NCBI GenBank assembly: GCA_910586535.1
Contig: CAJUHS010000014.1
Location: 1-64,000 of the forward strand
Reading direction: 5' to 3'
Source: an uncultured Oscillospiraceae bacterium
Lineage (GTDB): Bacteria; Bacillota; Clostridia; Oscillospirales; Ruminococcaceae
DNA: 64,000 nt
Shown here: positions 34,520 to 43,143 of the stretch, in pieces
Numbering within the stretch: the stretch's first letter is position 1
Layout of the letters: each line of letters opens with the position of its first letter
Notes under the pieces: model-generated
The model's input: only the letters and a program-made list of their open reading frames with translations
Told to the model about the DNA's origin: nothing
Databases searched by the model: none
Translations under genes and position numbers: made by a program

Positions 34520-34535
34520 TATTCCGTGTGGAACA
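34520..34535. promoter_or_regulatory. Degenerate parS-like site 7
   Basis: TATTCCGTGTGGAACA, three differences from the perfect palindrome, between mnmE and khpB. Possibly a decayed site. Confidence 0.4.
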
Positions 34536-34565
34536 ATTACAGCGATACAAAAAATCACGCTTAGC

Positions 34566-35387
34566 TTAAATGTCGATTTTTCCGTAAAGATCGCCCTCAA
34601 CAAGATTACTGTCCTCTGGTTTTGGACGCTTGTAATCCTTTTCAAAAGAGGTCTTCATCATATCCATGGAACGAGGCGTGTACTCGCCGGGCTTCTTGTC
34701 GCGGCGTGGTCTGCGGTCGCGGTCTCCCCTGTCTCCCTTGTAACCGTCCTTTCTTTCACGGCGCGGTGCTGTGGAGGAAATAACTACCTTGCGGTAAGGC
34801 TCCTCGCCTACGCTTTTGGAAACAACTCCTTCTATATTTGCAACAGCCGAATGGATAATTCTTCTCTCGTATGGATTCATAGGCTCCAAAGCGGAAGTCC
34901 TGCCAGTACGTATAACAGTCTTGGATATCTTTACTGCCAGCTCCTCAAGAATAGCCTTTCTCTTTTCACGATATCCGCAGCAATCAACGGTAATACGGCA
35001 GTAATCCTTGTCCCCGCGGTTTGCCGACATTGAAGCAAGGTACTGGATAGCGTCAAGAGTCTCTCCGCGCCTGCCTATAACCGCACCAGTTGTATCGCCC
35101 AGTATCTCAATAAGCGCGCCGTCCTCTGTTTCGGCGACCTTTACTTCATTCTCGATACCCATATTTTTCAATATCGTTCTGATGTAATCTCCCGCCGAGT
35201 CAGCCTTTGACTGCTTGAAAACAGCCTCTACCTTGGCCTCGCCCTTGACCTTTCCGAAAATTCCTTTTTTAGGTTCTTCGATAACGCTGAAGCTTATCCT
35301 GCTTTCCTCCGTACCGAATTTCTGCGCCGCCATAGCCTTAGCTTCCTCTATGGTTTTCGCAGTAAAAATTTCTTTTTTTTCTGCCAT
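34566..35387 (-). CDS. khpB: RNA-binding protein KhpB/Jag (SpoIIIJ-associated)
   Basis: A 273-residue Jag protein. The Jag-N domain (EIFTAKTIEEAKAMAAQKFG) is followed by a central KH domain around GRRGETLDAIQYL and the R3H domain containing NPYERRIIHSAV. A basic Arg/Lys/Asp-rich low-complexity stretch is near 215-245. KhpB pairs with KhpA to bind RNA and influence cell elongation and division in Gram-positives. AAAGG lies 9 nt before the ATG at 35387. Directly downstream of yidC, the classical pairing. Confidence 0.94.
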   Translation of the reverse strand: MAEKKEIFTAKTIEEAKAMAAQKFGTEESRISFSVIEEPKKGIFGKVKGEAKVEAVFKQSKADSAGDYIRTILKNMGIENEVKVAETEDGALIEILGDTTGAVIGRRGETLDAIQYLASMSANRGDKDYCRITVDCCGYREKRKAILEELAVKISKTVIRTGRTSALEPMNPYERRIIHSAVANIEGVVSKSVGEEPYRKVVISSTAPRRERKDGYKGDRGDRDRRPRRDKKPGEYTPRSMDMMKTSFEKDYKRPKPEDSNLVEGDLYGKIDI

Positions 35388-35424
35388 ACCGACCATCCTT
35401 TCACTTTAATTTATTCTTATCAGA

Positions 35425-36615
35425 TCAATCTTCATCTTCAATAAATTCTTCTCCGTACTTCTCTGCCTGTCTGCGTCTTGCTTCGCGGATTATCATTTTC
35501 TCGTATTCCTTCTGCTTGGCTCTGGAAATTTTTATTTCAGAAGAACCATCTTCCTCATCATCATCGGATACCTTAGCAGACACCGCGCCGCTCTTCAGAC
35601 CTGAGCTTCCGCTCTGACTACTCTGACCGTTCTGAGAAGCCATCTTATCCTCCATGATCTTCTGATAACGCTCCATCATATTGGGACGGTTTTTCTTCTT
35701 GCGTTTCTTTTTATCCTTTTCCACCAGCGAAGCCACATATTCCGGAGTATAGATATGGTACAATACGATAGACTGTACAAAGCTGAACAGGGAGGACATA
35801 GTCCAGTAGAAACCGATACCGGCAGGATACTTAAATGCGATCCAGATAGAGAACAATGGCATCACATAAAGCATGATGTTCATACCGCCCATGTTCGGAG
35901 CGTCGGGATTCATCTTCTTATTGCGTATCTGCATATAGATAGTCATGGCAAGCTGAATAACGCCGGACATAATAGGTATCATCAGCAAAATAACGGCAGC
36001 AGCTTTCCATGATTCAGGATGAAGCGTAGGTATATCGCCAAGATCGACGATACCGAAAAGCTTATTGTTAAAGTTCACTACCTTTTCGGCAAAATCGGGA
36101 AACTGTTCCGCCATTGATGAAAATGCAGAGGGATCCTTCTGTACTTCCTTTACTATATAGATCTCCGGACGGTGTTCAAAATAAGCGGGGACAGCCCCTC
36201 CGTTTGCGGTAAAAATATTTCTGGTTATCTCTGCAGCAGCATTTATGGCGTCCTTGCCCGCATGAAGAATATGAGTCAGCGGACGGTAAACAACGTCGAA
36301 AATACCGTACAATATCGGAAACTGTATAAAAAGCGGCAGACAGGAAGCCATAGGGTTTATACCCTCCTCGGAGTAGAGCTTCATCTGCTCCTCCTGAAGC
36401 TTCTGCTGATTGTTTGCGTACTGTTTTTTAAGTTTTTCCAGCTTAGGCTGAAACGCCGCCATTGCGGCGGAGGATTTCTGCTGCTTTACGGATAAAGGAA
36501 AAAGAATTATCTTTGTTATAAGTGTAAAAAGAATTATCGCCCATGCGTAATTATGTGTGATCTGATACATCAGCCACATGATGTACCCAAGAGGGACGCC
36601 GATTATTTCGCTCAT
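35425..36615 (-). CDS. yidC: Membrane protein insertase YidC
   Basis: A 396-residue YidC/Oxa1 protein. It has no lipoprotein signal; it starts directly with a hydrophobic helix and the NYAWAIILFTLITKIILFPL segment, the hydrophilic groove strand holding the conserved Lys. The cytoplasmic hairpin KLEKLKKQYANNQQKLQEEQ follows, then LPLFIQFPILYGIFDVVY. A large external insertion of about 90 residues separates helices 2 and 3. The C-terminal tail is charged. It inserts and folds membrane proteins. Confidence 0.95.
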   Translation of the reverse strand: MSEIIGVPLGYIMWLMYQITHNYAWAIILFTLITKIILFPLSVKQQKSSAAMAAFQPKLEKLKKQYANNQQKLQEEQMKLYSEEGINPMASCLPLFIQFPILYGIFDVVYRPLTHILHAGKDAINAAAEITRNIFTANGGAVPAYFEHRPEIYIVKEVQKDPSAFSSMAEQFPDFAEKVVNFNNKLFGIVDLGDIPTLHPESWKAAAVILLMIPIMSGVIQLAMTIYMQIRNKKMNPDAPNMGGMNIMLYVMPLFSIWIAFKYPAGIGFYWTMSSLFSFVQSIVLYHIYTPEYVASLVEKDKKKRKKKNRPNMMERYQKIMEDKMASQNGQSSQSGSSGLKSGAVSAKVSDDDEEDGSSEIKISRAKQKEYEKMIIREARRRQAEKYGEEFIEDED

Positions 36616-36729
36616 TTTGACCTCCGATGATATTTACTTTACGTATAATTTTTAGAATAATAACTTATTGTTTACTCTTTTAGAAATTCAACGCTTTAGT
36701 ATTCGCCGCTGCAGGTATCCGAACTATGG

Positions 36730-37011
36730 TTATTCAGTACTGTGCGGAGGGACAGTTCTTCCCTTTCCGTAGCGTTTATTAAGCGTATAGAAACTAAATC
36801 TGTCAGGAACTTCGTCAACTCCTCCCAGACTCCACGGGTTGCACCTAAGTATCCTCCAGACCGCCAGAACCGTGCCTTTCAGCGCACCGTGCTTTTCAAG
36901 AGCGGTAAGCGCATATGCCGAACAAGTGGGATAATATTTGCAGCATGGCTTTTTCAGCGGTGATATTTTATTCTGATATAATTTTACTAAAAGTAATAAT
37001 ATTTTTTTCAT
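36730..37011 (-). CDS. yidD: Membrane protein insertion efficiency factor YidD
   Basis: A 93-residue YidD. Signature LYQNKISPLKKPCCKYYPTC followed by SAYALTALEKHGALKGT and WRILRCNPWSLGG. It assists YidC. It lies 13 bp after rnpA, the invariant arrangement. The 114-bp gap before yidC shows nothing notable. Confidence 0.95.
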   Translation of the reverse strand: MKKILLLLVKLYQNKISPLKKPCCKYYPTCSAYALTALEKHGALKGTVLAVWRILRCNPWSLGGVDEVPDRFSFYTLNKRYGKGRTVPPHSTE

Positions 37012-37024
37012 TACATTTTGTATA

Positions 37025-37408
37025 TTATTTTTTATCCTTTTGGAAAGACCTTTTACCCTCGGTTTTTTTCTCCATAGACTTAATTATAGAGGGCAAAGCC
37101 TTTTTTTTCAGAAAACAGCTTATCTGAGTAGACTTACAGTCTCCGCAGCCGGGACGCGCAACTATAACGTAGTCAAAACCTTTCGGGAAAAACTCCTCGT
37201 TCTCTCTGTAGGCTGCGCGGATTATCCTCCGGCATCGGCTTCTGACAACGGCGTTTCCAACCTTTTTACCGGCTGTAATACCCAAACGCTTTTTTCCCCT
37301 GCCGTTTTTACGGTAATAAACCGTAACGGCTCTTCCCGCAGAATATCCGCCCCGCTTATAGGCGTTAAGGAAATCCTTGTTTTCTTTTAAAATAACAGTA
37401 TATTTCAT
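37025..37408 (-). CDS. rnpA: Ribonuclease P protein component
   Basis: A 127-residue RnpA. The RNR signature region is present as KKVGNAVVRSRCRRIIRAAYRE near residue 50, with the basic KRLGITAGKKVG before it. It helps the RNase P RNA cleave tRNA 5' leaders. An intrinsic terminator lies between rpmH and this gene, reducing rnpA relative to the L34 mRNA. Confidence 0.95.
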   Translation of the reverse strand: MKYTVILKENKDFLNAYKRGGYSAGRAVTVYYRKNGRGKKRLGITAGKKVGNAVVRSRCRRIIRAAYRENEEFFPKGFDYVIVARPGCGDCKSTQISCFLKKKALPSIIKSMEKKTEGKRSFQKDKK

Positions 37409-37480
37409 ATAAGATAATACCTAAAGTATATTTTAGTACGGCAGCAAAACAACAAAGCACTATAGTGCAATATAACAATG

Positions 37481-37524
37481 AAACAAAAAGACCGCAACAA
37501 AGGTCTGTACCCCCCTGCGGTCTT
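37481..37524 (-). terminator. Intrinsic terminator between rpmH and rnpA
   Basis: Minus strand AAGACCGCA (37524-37516) pairs with TGCGGTCTT (37496-37488), followed by TTTGTTT. It probably attenuates the operon after rpmH. Confidence 0.8.
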
Positions 37525-37549
37525 ATCATTTTGTTTTGCTAAGACCTAA

Positions 37550-37684
37550 TCAGTGAGTAAGTCTTGCTCTGCCCTTAGCTCTTCTTCTCGCAAGAACCTT
37601 GCGGCCGTTTCTCGTAGCCATTCTTTTCATAAAGCCGTGCTCTTTTTTTCTGTGAAGCTTCTTGGGCTGATAAGTTCTTTTCAT
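37550..37684 (-). CDS. rpmH: 50S ribosomal protein L34
   Basis: A 44-residue gene whose reverse strand reads MKRTYQPKKLHRKKEHGF, then MKRMATRNGRKVLARRRAKG and RARLTH, the complete canonical L34. AGGAGG lies 7 nt before the ATG. It is the first gene of the minus-strand origin operon, preceded by a consensus promoter. Confidence 0.98.
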   Translation of the reverse strand: MKRTYQPKKLHRKKEHGFMKRMATRNGRKVLARRRAKGRARLTH

Positions 37685-37772
37685 TGTTTCTCCTCCTTGC
37701 TGTGCGGTTTGATACAGTCAGGACGGCTTGAAATATCCTTAAACAAAGACACACCTGTCCCATCAAGGATTA

Positions 37773-37802
37773 ATTATATAACACTCCTGTTATATCTGTC
37801 AA
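37773..37802 (-). promoter_or_regulatory. Promoter of rpmH
   Basis: Minus strand TTGACA (37802-37797), 18-bp spacer, TATAAT (37778-37773); leader about 80 nt. Confidence 0.8.
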
Positions 37803-38109
37803 GAGGTTTTAAAAAAAATTCACAATTGCAAAAAAAATTCCTTCCTTTTTTATCCGTTTAAGCTAAATAAATGTACATTATTACAAATTTTATACTATAT
37901 GTATATAAAATAAAATTTTTATTAACTGTAAAAAGCAAAAACAGCAAATAAATCAATACGTTTACTTTTATATAATTGCAAATCCTTTAAATCTTTTCCG
38001 GTTTACTTTTTCAGTGTTTATTATACATATGCCTACCTTTTTTTACCTTATATTACATTATAGACTATTAAAAGTTTACAAAAACAGGTTTTAAAGTATG
38101 GCAAAACTC
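37803..38109. other. AT-rich spacer between rpmH and dnaA
   Basis: Over 300 bases of very AT-rich DNA with no convincing gene, hairpin or DnaA box matching TTTTCCACA or TTATCCACA. It may contribute to unwinding or only carry divergent promoters. Confidence 0.4.
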
Positions 38110-38138
38110 TTGCAATCTATCGGAAATTATGCTATAAT
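38110..38138 (+). promoter_or_regulatory. Promoter of dnaA
   Basis: TTGCAA (38110-38115), 17-bp spacer, perfect TATAAT (38133-38138). The leader to the dnaA ATG would be about 200 nt and contains the large inverted repeat. Confidence 0.65.
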
Positions 38139-38198
38139 AAATAGTATATTAAATTCGTTTTTTATGAACAAAAGAAAACTCAAAACGGGATGTCCCGT

Positions 38199-38322
38199 AC
38201 GCCTACACTGATCGCCAATTAAAAATGTAAATAAAAAATCCGCGTCAAAATCATATAAAATCATATATGAAAATTTTGACTTGATTTTTTATGCGTTTTT
38301 TGATCGGTGATCAGTATGAACG
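38199..38322. repeat. Long imperfect inverted repeat in the dnaA leader
   Basis: The left arm 38199-38257 and right arm 38266-38322 are reverse complements over most of their length. Shared blocks include ACTGATC, AATTAAAAA/CAAAAAAC, ATAAAAAATC, GTCAAAAT and CATAT. As RNA it would form one hairpin of about 57 bp with mismatches and a short loop, ending 22 nt before the dnaA start. A small ACGGGA-TG-TCCCGT dyad precedes it at 38185-38198. Confidence 0.75.
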
Positions 38323-38344
38323 CCTAAAAGGGGAAGATAAAAAT

Positions 38345-39691
38345 ATGAAATCCTTTGTGGAAGTTTTTGACAAAGTGCAGGATTACTGCATGGAAAAAAT
38401 TGAACGCGGCGAGCTTACAGACGTGGCTTACCGCCTGTGGATCAAATCGCTGATCCCGGTCAAGCTTGACGGAAACGTCGCCTGCTTTTCGGTACCTTCC
38501 GAATTTCAGGCAAACATCATCACCAAAAATTATACCGGCATACTCAAAGAGGCTCTGGCGGGAGTCCTGGGCTTCGACGTGGATATAAGCATAATCACAG
38601 ACGATTCCTCCGCCGAGGAGGACGACGATCCCAACAAGCGCCGCATAGAGCTTGAGGAATCCTTCTCCAACGCCGAATACGACTATACCTTTAATACCTT
38701 TATAGTAGGGCGTTCAAACGAGTTTGCATACGCCGCCTGCACATCAGTCGCAAAAGAACCGGGAAGTACCTACAATCCCCTCTTTATACACGGCCCCTCG
38801 GGACTTGGAAAAACACATCTTATGACCGCCATAAGCAACGAGATAAAGCGTCTCAATCCATCAATGAATATTATCTATGTCACAGGAGAGACCTTTACAA
38901 ACGAGCTTATCGACGCTATTAAGCAAAAAAAGGATACCAGCGAGTTTCATAAAAAATACAGAGGCGCGGATATCCTGCTCCTTGACGACGTTCAGTTTAT
39001 TGCCGGCAAGGATTCCACACAGGAGGAATTTTTCCATACCTTTAACGAACTTCACAAGGTTGGAAAACAGATAGTTCTGACCTCCGACCGTCCGCCAAAG
39101 GATATCAAAACTCTGGAAGACCGTATCAGAACACGCTTTGAATGGGGTCTGATCGCAGATATATCCATACCTGACTTTGAAACGAGAGTAGCCATTATCC
39201 GCCGCAAAGCGGAGCTTTTAAATCTTCAGCTTCCAGACGACGTTGCGGAGTACATAGCCAACAAGCTTAAAACCAATATCAGACAGCTTGAAGGCTGTGT
39301 AAAAAAGCTGAAGGCGGGTCAGCACCTTGTGGGTACTCCTCCAACGATGGCTCAGGCAAGACTTGCGGTAATGGAGATACTTTCCGAGGAAAACTCCGCT
39401 CCCATTACCTTTGACAGGATACTGAACGAGGTGGGAAGCGTTTACGGAGTCACCTCCGAAGATATTATCTCCAAAAAGCGCAGCGCACAGATATCCATTG
39501 CCCGAAAGGTAAGCTGCTATGTTCTCAAATCCGTGACGGATATGTCCTTTAAATCCATAGGAATGGAACTGGGAGCAAGAGACCACAGCACCATTATCTA
39601 CTACTGCGACGACATTGAAAAGCTTATGAAAAAGGATACCCGCGCAAGGGAAATGATCGAAGACATCATCAACAACATACGCAGCAACTAA
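38345..39691 (+). CDS. dnaA: Chromosomal replication initiator protein DnaA
   Basis: A 448-residue DnaA. Domain I is residues 1-80; a short acidic linker follows. The AAA+ domain has TFNTFIVGRSNEFA (initiator signature), Walker A GPSGLGKT (150-157), Walker B ILLLDDVQFI and sensor regions. Domain IV binds DnaA boxes and ends with GARDHSTIIYY, a slight variant of GGRDHTTV. GGGGAAGA lies 7 nt before the ATG at 38345. The frame is open 18 codons further up, inside the inverted repeat, but lacks a ribosome site and homology. It starts the plus-strand origin operon. Confidence 0.98.
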   Translation: MKSFVEVFDKVQDYCMEKIERGELTDVAYRLWIKSLIPVKLDGNVACFSVPSEFQANIITKNYTGILKEALAGVLGFDVDISIITDDSSAEEDDDPNKRRIELEESFSNAEYDYTFNTFIVGRSNEFAYAACTSVAKEPGSTYNPLFIHGPSGLGKTHLMTAISNEIKRLNPSMNIIYVTGETFTNELIDAIKQKKDTSEFHKKYRGADILLLDDVQFIAGKDSTQEEFFHTFNELHKVGKQIVLTSDRPPKDIKTLEDRIRTRFEWGLIADISIPDFETRVAIIRRKAELLNLQLPDDVAEYIANKLKTNIRQLEGCVKKLKAGQHLVGTPPTMAQARLAVMEILSEENSAPITFDRILNEVGSVYGVTSEDIISKKRSAQISIARKVSCYVLKSVTDMSFKSIGMELGARDHSTIIYYCDDIEKLMKKDTRAREMIEDIINNIRSN

Positions 39692-40205
39692 ATTAAAGCT
39701 TGTTTCAACATTTTGAACTTTACACCATAACATAGTTTTATCTCTTACGTAAAAGCTTCGTTTGAAATGTAAAGAAAAAATTACAGTCAGTTGTAAAACC
39801 AGTTTTCCACATAGTGTTGAAAACATTGTTGAAAACTGCAAACTGCCTTTTTATGCCGTGTAAATCCGTTACATTACTTTTTGTATAAAGTATTTTTCAA
39901 CATTTTGTTGATCCGGAAAAGTTTCAACAAAGCTTTTAAGAATTTTTTGACATTGCAGACAAGTATTCAACAGAGATTCAACACAGGAAAAAATGTTTCC
40001 TATTTTCCACAAGTTTTTACTTGCATGGATGTAGAACAGCAAAACAAGTCCCTGCCAAAATCAGAAGGGTATTTCAACAATTCAAACTCTTCTGCTCCTA
40101 CTGCTGTTTTTATTATTATCTTTTTATTGATATATGCAAAAACAAATATCTTATCTCTGATCCATAACTTTTAATTTCTAACATGAAAGGACTGTGCAAT
40201 ACAAA
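39692..40205. other. oriC: DnaA-box array between dnaA and dnaN
   Basis: Over 500 bases without a gene. DnaA boxes of the form TTTTC(C/A)ACA are at 39803-39811 and 40013-40021 (plus, TTTTCCACA), 39894-39902 (plus, TTTTCAACA), and 39815-39823 and 39827-39835 (minus, TGTTGAAAA). One-mismatch copies are at 39702-39710, 39921-39929, 39964-39972 and 39975-39983. The pair at 39815/39827 is 12 bp apart. The interval is AT-rich, especially near 40081-40170. This is the expected origin position in Bacillota. Confidence 0.85.
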
Positions 40206-41312
40206 ATGAAATTCATATGCAAACAGGCGGAGATTAACGAAGCTCTTGCCAACGTATCAAGAGCGGTACCTCCAAAATCAACAATATCCGCTCTGGAGGG
40301 CGTAAAGCTTTACCTTAACAGAACCGTTCTGGAGCTTACTGGCTATGATCTGGAGCTGGGCATACAGACCAAGATAGAGGTACAGTCTGACGACGTTGGA
40401 GAATGTATCCTTAACAGCAGGCTTTTTAACGAGATAATCAGGAAAATGCCCTCCGAAACAATAGAGGTAGAGGTGGACGAAAATCTCACCGCAACTATCA
40501 AAAGCTCCAGCGCGGAATATAAAATACTTGCAATGCCCGCAGACGAGTACCCCTCTATTCCCGATCACGATACGGGAGATAACTTTACAGTCCGTCAGCC
40601 TATGCTGAAAAATATGATAAACGAGACTATCTTTGCGGTAGCCGTTGCGGATAACAAGCCTATCCTTATGGGAGAGCTTTTCGATATAATCGACCACAAT
40701 TTTAACCTCGTGGCTATAGACGGATACCGTCTTGCAGTCCGTTCAGAAAATATAGAGTCGGACGATCACTATAATTTTGTTGTAAAGGCAAAGGCTTTGT
40801 CAGAGGTATCTAAGCTTCTTAAGGACGATGAGAATGAAAGCGTTACAATGCACGTATCCAAAAAGCATATTACATTTGAGATAGGCAAGTATATGGTTCT
40901 TTCAAGGCTGCTGGAGGGAGAGTTCCACAACTACAAAGGTTCTATACCCGAAAAGCACAGTACTGAGATAATCATAAACGCAAGGGAGCTTATAGCCTGT
41001 CTTGACAGATGTATGCTCCTTATAAACGAAAAAGCGAAAGCTCCGGTCAAGTGTCTTTTCAAGGACGGCAAGGTAAAGATATCCTGCTCGTCTGCTCTCG
41101 GAAAGCTCAACGACGAAATGGAGGCGGATATGTCCGGTCCTCCGGTGGAGATAGGATTCAACTGCCGCTATCTTTCCGAAGCTCTGAAAGCCTCGGAGTC
41201 GGACAAGGTAAGACTTCAGCTCAACGGCGGACTTTCACCCATGAAGATAGTCCCCATGGAGGGAAACGCCTACACGTTTTTGGTTCTCCCAATGAGACTT
41301 AAATCTGAATGA
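40206..41312 (+). CDS. dnaN: DNA polymerase III subunit beta (sliding clamp)
   Basis: A 368-residue beta clamp. N-terminal MKFICKQAEINEALANVSRA and TTIPIL-like KSTISALEGVKL are typical; three repeated clamp domains follow, ending YTFLVLPMRL, the conserved MPMR-type C terminus. It encircles DNA and tethers polymerase. A GTG at 40194 opens the frame but is only 2 nt from AAAGGA; the ATG at 40206 is 14 nt away, a loose spacing, yet matches the family start. Confidence 0.97.
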   Translation: MKFICKQAEINEALANVSRAVPPKSTISALEGVKLYLNRTVLELTGYDLELGIQTKIEVQSDDVGECILNSRLFNEIIRKMPSETIEVEVDENLTATIKSSSAEYKILAMPADEYPSIPDHDTGDNFTVRQPMLKNMINETIFAVAVADNKPILMGELFDIIDHNFNLVAIDGYRLAVRSENIESDDHYNFVVKAKALSEVSKLLKDDENESVTMHVSKKHITFEIGKYMVLSRLLEGEFHNYKGSIPEKHSTEIIINARELIACLDRCMLLINEKAKAPVKCLFKDGKVKISCSSALGKLNDEMEADMSGPPVEIGFNCRYLSEALKASESDKVRLQLNGGLSPMKIVPMEGNAYTFLVLPMRLKSE

Positions 41313-41332
41313 TATATATGTTTTATTTGTAT

Positions 41333-41353
41333 GGGCAGGTTCTATATCTGCCC
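41333..41353. repeat. Intergenic palindrome after dnaN
   Basis: GGGCAGGT (41333-41340) pairs with ATCTGCCC (41346-41353). Member of a recurring family of short GC-rich palindromes in this window. Confidence 0.5.
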
Positions 41354-41434
41354 GTAACAAGACGTTTATTTTATTGGAAAGTAAATATAAATCGAGGTCT
41401 CTAACCTCTGTTATTTAAACAAAGGAGCTTGAAT

Positions 41435-41644
41435 TTGGATAATAATGTAAAAATAACCACCGACTTTATAAAGCTGGATCAGCTCCTTAAATTTGCGGGA
41501 GCTGCCGCTATAGGTTCGGAGGCAAAGGAGCTTGTCCTCGAGGGCAAGGTAAAGGTCAACGGCGAGATATGCACCATGCGCGGAAAAAAAATACGCAGCG
41601 GAGACACCGTTACGGTAAACGGACAGGATATTACCGTCGAATAA
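41435..41644 (+). CDS. rlbA: S4-domain RNA-binding protein (YaaA/RlbA family)
   Basis: A 69-residue protein composed almost entirely of an S4 domain: TTDFIKLDQLLKFAGAAAIG, GSEAKELVLEGKVKVNGE and RGKKIRSGDTV. In Bacillota this gene sits between dnaN and recF and is thought to act in ribosome or RNA metabolism. The start is a TTG at 41435 with AAAGGAG 7 nt upstream; another TTG at 41429 is too close to the site. Confidence 0.9.
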   Translation: MDNNVKITTDFIKLDQLLKFAGAAAIGSEAKELVLEGKVKVNGEICTMRGKKIRSGDTVTVNGQDITVE

Positions 41645-41668
41645 ATTTAAAGGTAAAGGACTGTTGAT

Positions 41669-42793
41669 GTGATAATCGACCGTATCACTGCCGACGGCTA
41701 TAAAAACCTCGAGGGAGTGGATATTAAGCCCGACCCGAAAATGAACATTATCTGCGGTGAGAATGCCCAGGGAAAAACCAATCTTGTTGAAGCTGTCTGG
41801 CTTTGCTCCGGCTGCCGTTCCTTTCGGGGAACAAGAGATAAGGACTTCATAGGCTTCACCAAAGAAGCCGCAAAGGTGAACATGGATTTTACTGATTCGG
41901 CAAGGAGCCAGCAGATAGGATTCGAGGTCAGAAAAGGTTCCGTCAAGGACAAGACAGTTACTCTTAACGGGGTAAAGCTCCCTCTGCTGTCAAAGCTTTT
42001 CGGCAGCTTCAGATGCGTGGTATTCACTCCCGAGGATTTGGATTTGATAAAGGGTTCTCCGGACAACCGCAGAAGCTTTGCGGATCTTTCCATAGCGCAG
42101 GTCAAGCCCTCTTATGTCAGCGCTCTGAACAAATACAATATGATACTTGCTCAGAGGAACGCCGCGTTAAAATCTATAGGTCGTGACGGTTCGGGCGCAG
42201 AATTTCTGGACGTGTGGAACGATCAGCTTGTAAAGGCGGGAACGTATATTTCCGTTTTGAGATACGCTTTTTGTATAACCCTTAATAATTATACCAAACC
42301 TCTTTACAGTTCCATAACAAACGGAAAAGAGAATCTTGATCTGTACTATCATTCCACGGTCTATGATTCTCTTGAAGGGCGGCTTGGCAATACGGAAAAT
42401 CTTGAATCCGAATACGCAGAAAAGCTGAAAGCCTCCGCCGAAAATGACTTCAGAGCAGGATTTACTACAGTGGGTATCCACAGGGACGATATAGGAGCCT
42501 ATATAAACGGTCTTTCCGTTCGGGACTTCGGTTCTCAGGGACAAGCCCGTTCGGCTGCTCTGGCAATGAAGCTTGCCCATGCAAGGATTCTGAAAGCGGA
42601 ACAGGGGGAATATCCTGTAATGCTCCTTGACGACGTTCTGTCCGAGCTGGACGAAAAAAGACGGCGGTTCATTCTGAACAATATTGAGGATATGCAGGTG
42701 ATAATAACCTGCTGCGACGAAAGATCGGTCACGGATATGACCGAGGGAAAAATCTTCAGAATGAAAAACGGCAGAGCTGAAATTAAAGAATAG
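41669..42793 (+). CDS. recF: DNA replication and repair protein RecF
   Basis: A 374-residue SMC-like ATPase that loads RecA at gapped DNA with RecO and RecR. Walker A is GENAQGKTNLVEA near residue 31, the signature region is FGSQGQARSAALAMKLA and Walker B is MLLDDVLSELDEKRR. It starts with GTG, AAAGGA 8 nt upstream. In the dnaN-S4-recF-remB-gyrB order standard for Bacillota. Confidence 0.97.
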   Translation: MIIDRITADGYKNLEGVDIKPDPKMNIICGENAQGKTNLVEAVWLCSGCRSFRGTRDKDFIGFTKEAAKVNMDFTDSARSQQIGFEVRKGSVKDKTVTLNGVKLPLLSKLFGSFRCVVFTPEDLDLIKGSPDNRRSFADLSIAQVKPSYVSALNKYNMILAQRNAALKSIGRDGSGAEFLDVWNDQLVKAGTYISVLRYAFCITLNNYTKPLYSSITNGKENLDLYYHSTVYDSLEGRLGNTENLESEYAEKLKASAENDFRAGFTTVGIHRDDIGAYINGLSVRDFGSQGQARSAALAMKLAHARILKAEQGEYPVMLLDDVLSELDEKRRRFILNNIEDMQVIITCCDERSVTDMTEGKIFRMKNGRAEIKE

Positions 42794-42803
42794 AGGCGGT
42801 AAA

Positions 42804-43073
42804 ATGTATCTTCATCTCGGCGAGGACACGGCAGTAAGAGCAGACGGAATTATTGGAATATTTGATATAGAGAATACTTCGGTAAGCAAGCATACGAAAG
42901 AATTTCTTGCCTCCGCAGGAAAAAGCGGTTTGGTAAAAAATGTCAGCTATGATATGCCGAAATCTTTTATAATATGTTCGGAGAACAGAAACTGTTCTGT
43001 CTATATTTCCCCTATTTCAGCCGCGACTCTAAAAAAACGCGGACAGGCTGGATTTCCCTCTGCAAAGCGTTAA
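42804..43073 (+). CDS. remB: RemB/YaaB family protein (DUF370)
   Basis: An 89-residue protein starting MYLHLGEDTAVRADGIIGIF and containing KSFIICSENRNCSVYISPIS, the pattern of DUF370/RemB. In Bacillus subtilis RemB supports biofilm matrix expression; related RemA is a DNA-binding protein. 10 bp after recF and 70 bp before gyrB, as in Bacillus. Confidence 0.87.
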   Translation: MYLHLGEDTAVRADGIIGIFDIENTSVSKHTKEFLASAGKSGLVKNVSYDMPKSFIICSENRNCSVYISPISAATLKKRGQAGFPSAKR

Positions 43074-43143
43074 AACGTTATAAAATTTTCTTGTTATAGT
43101 TTAGATAGGTCTTATTTTTAATCTCTGAAACGGAGGCACAAAA

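Noticed and set aside
38291..38344. In-frame 18-codon N-terminal extension of dnaA
   Set aside because: It lies in the right arm of the inverted repeat, has no ribosome site and no match to DnaA; the ATG at 38345 has GGGGAAGA at good spacing.
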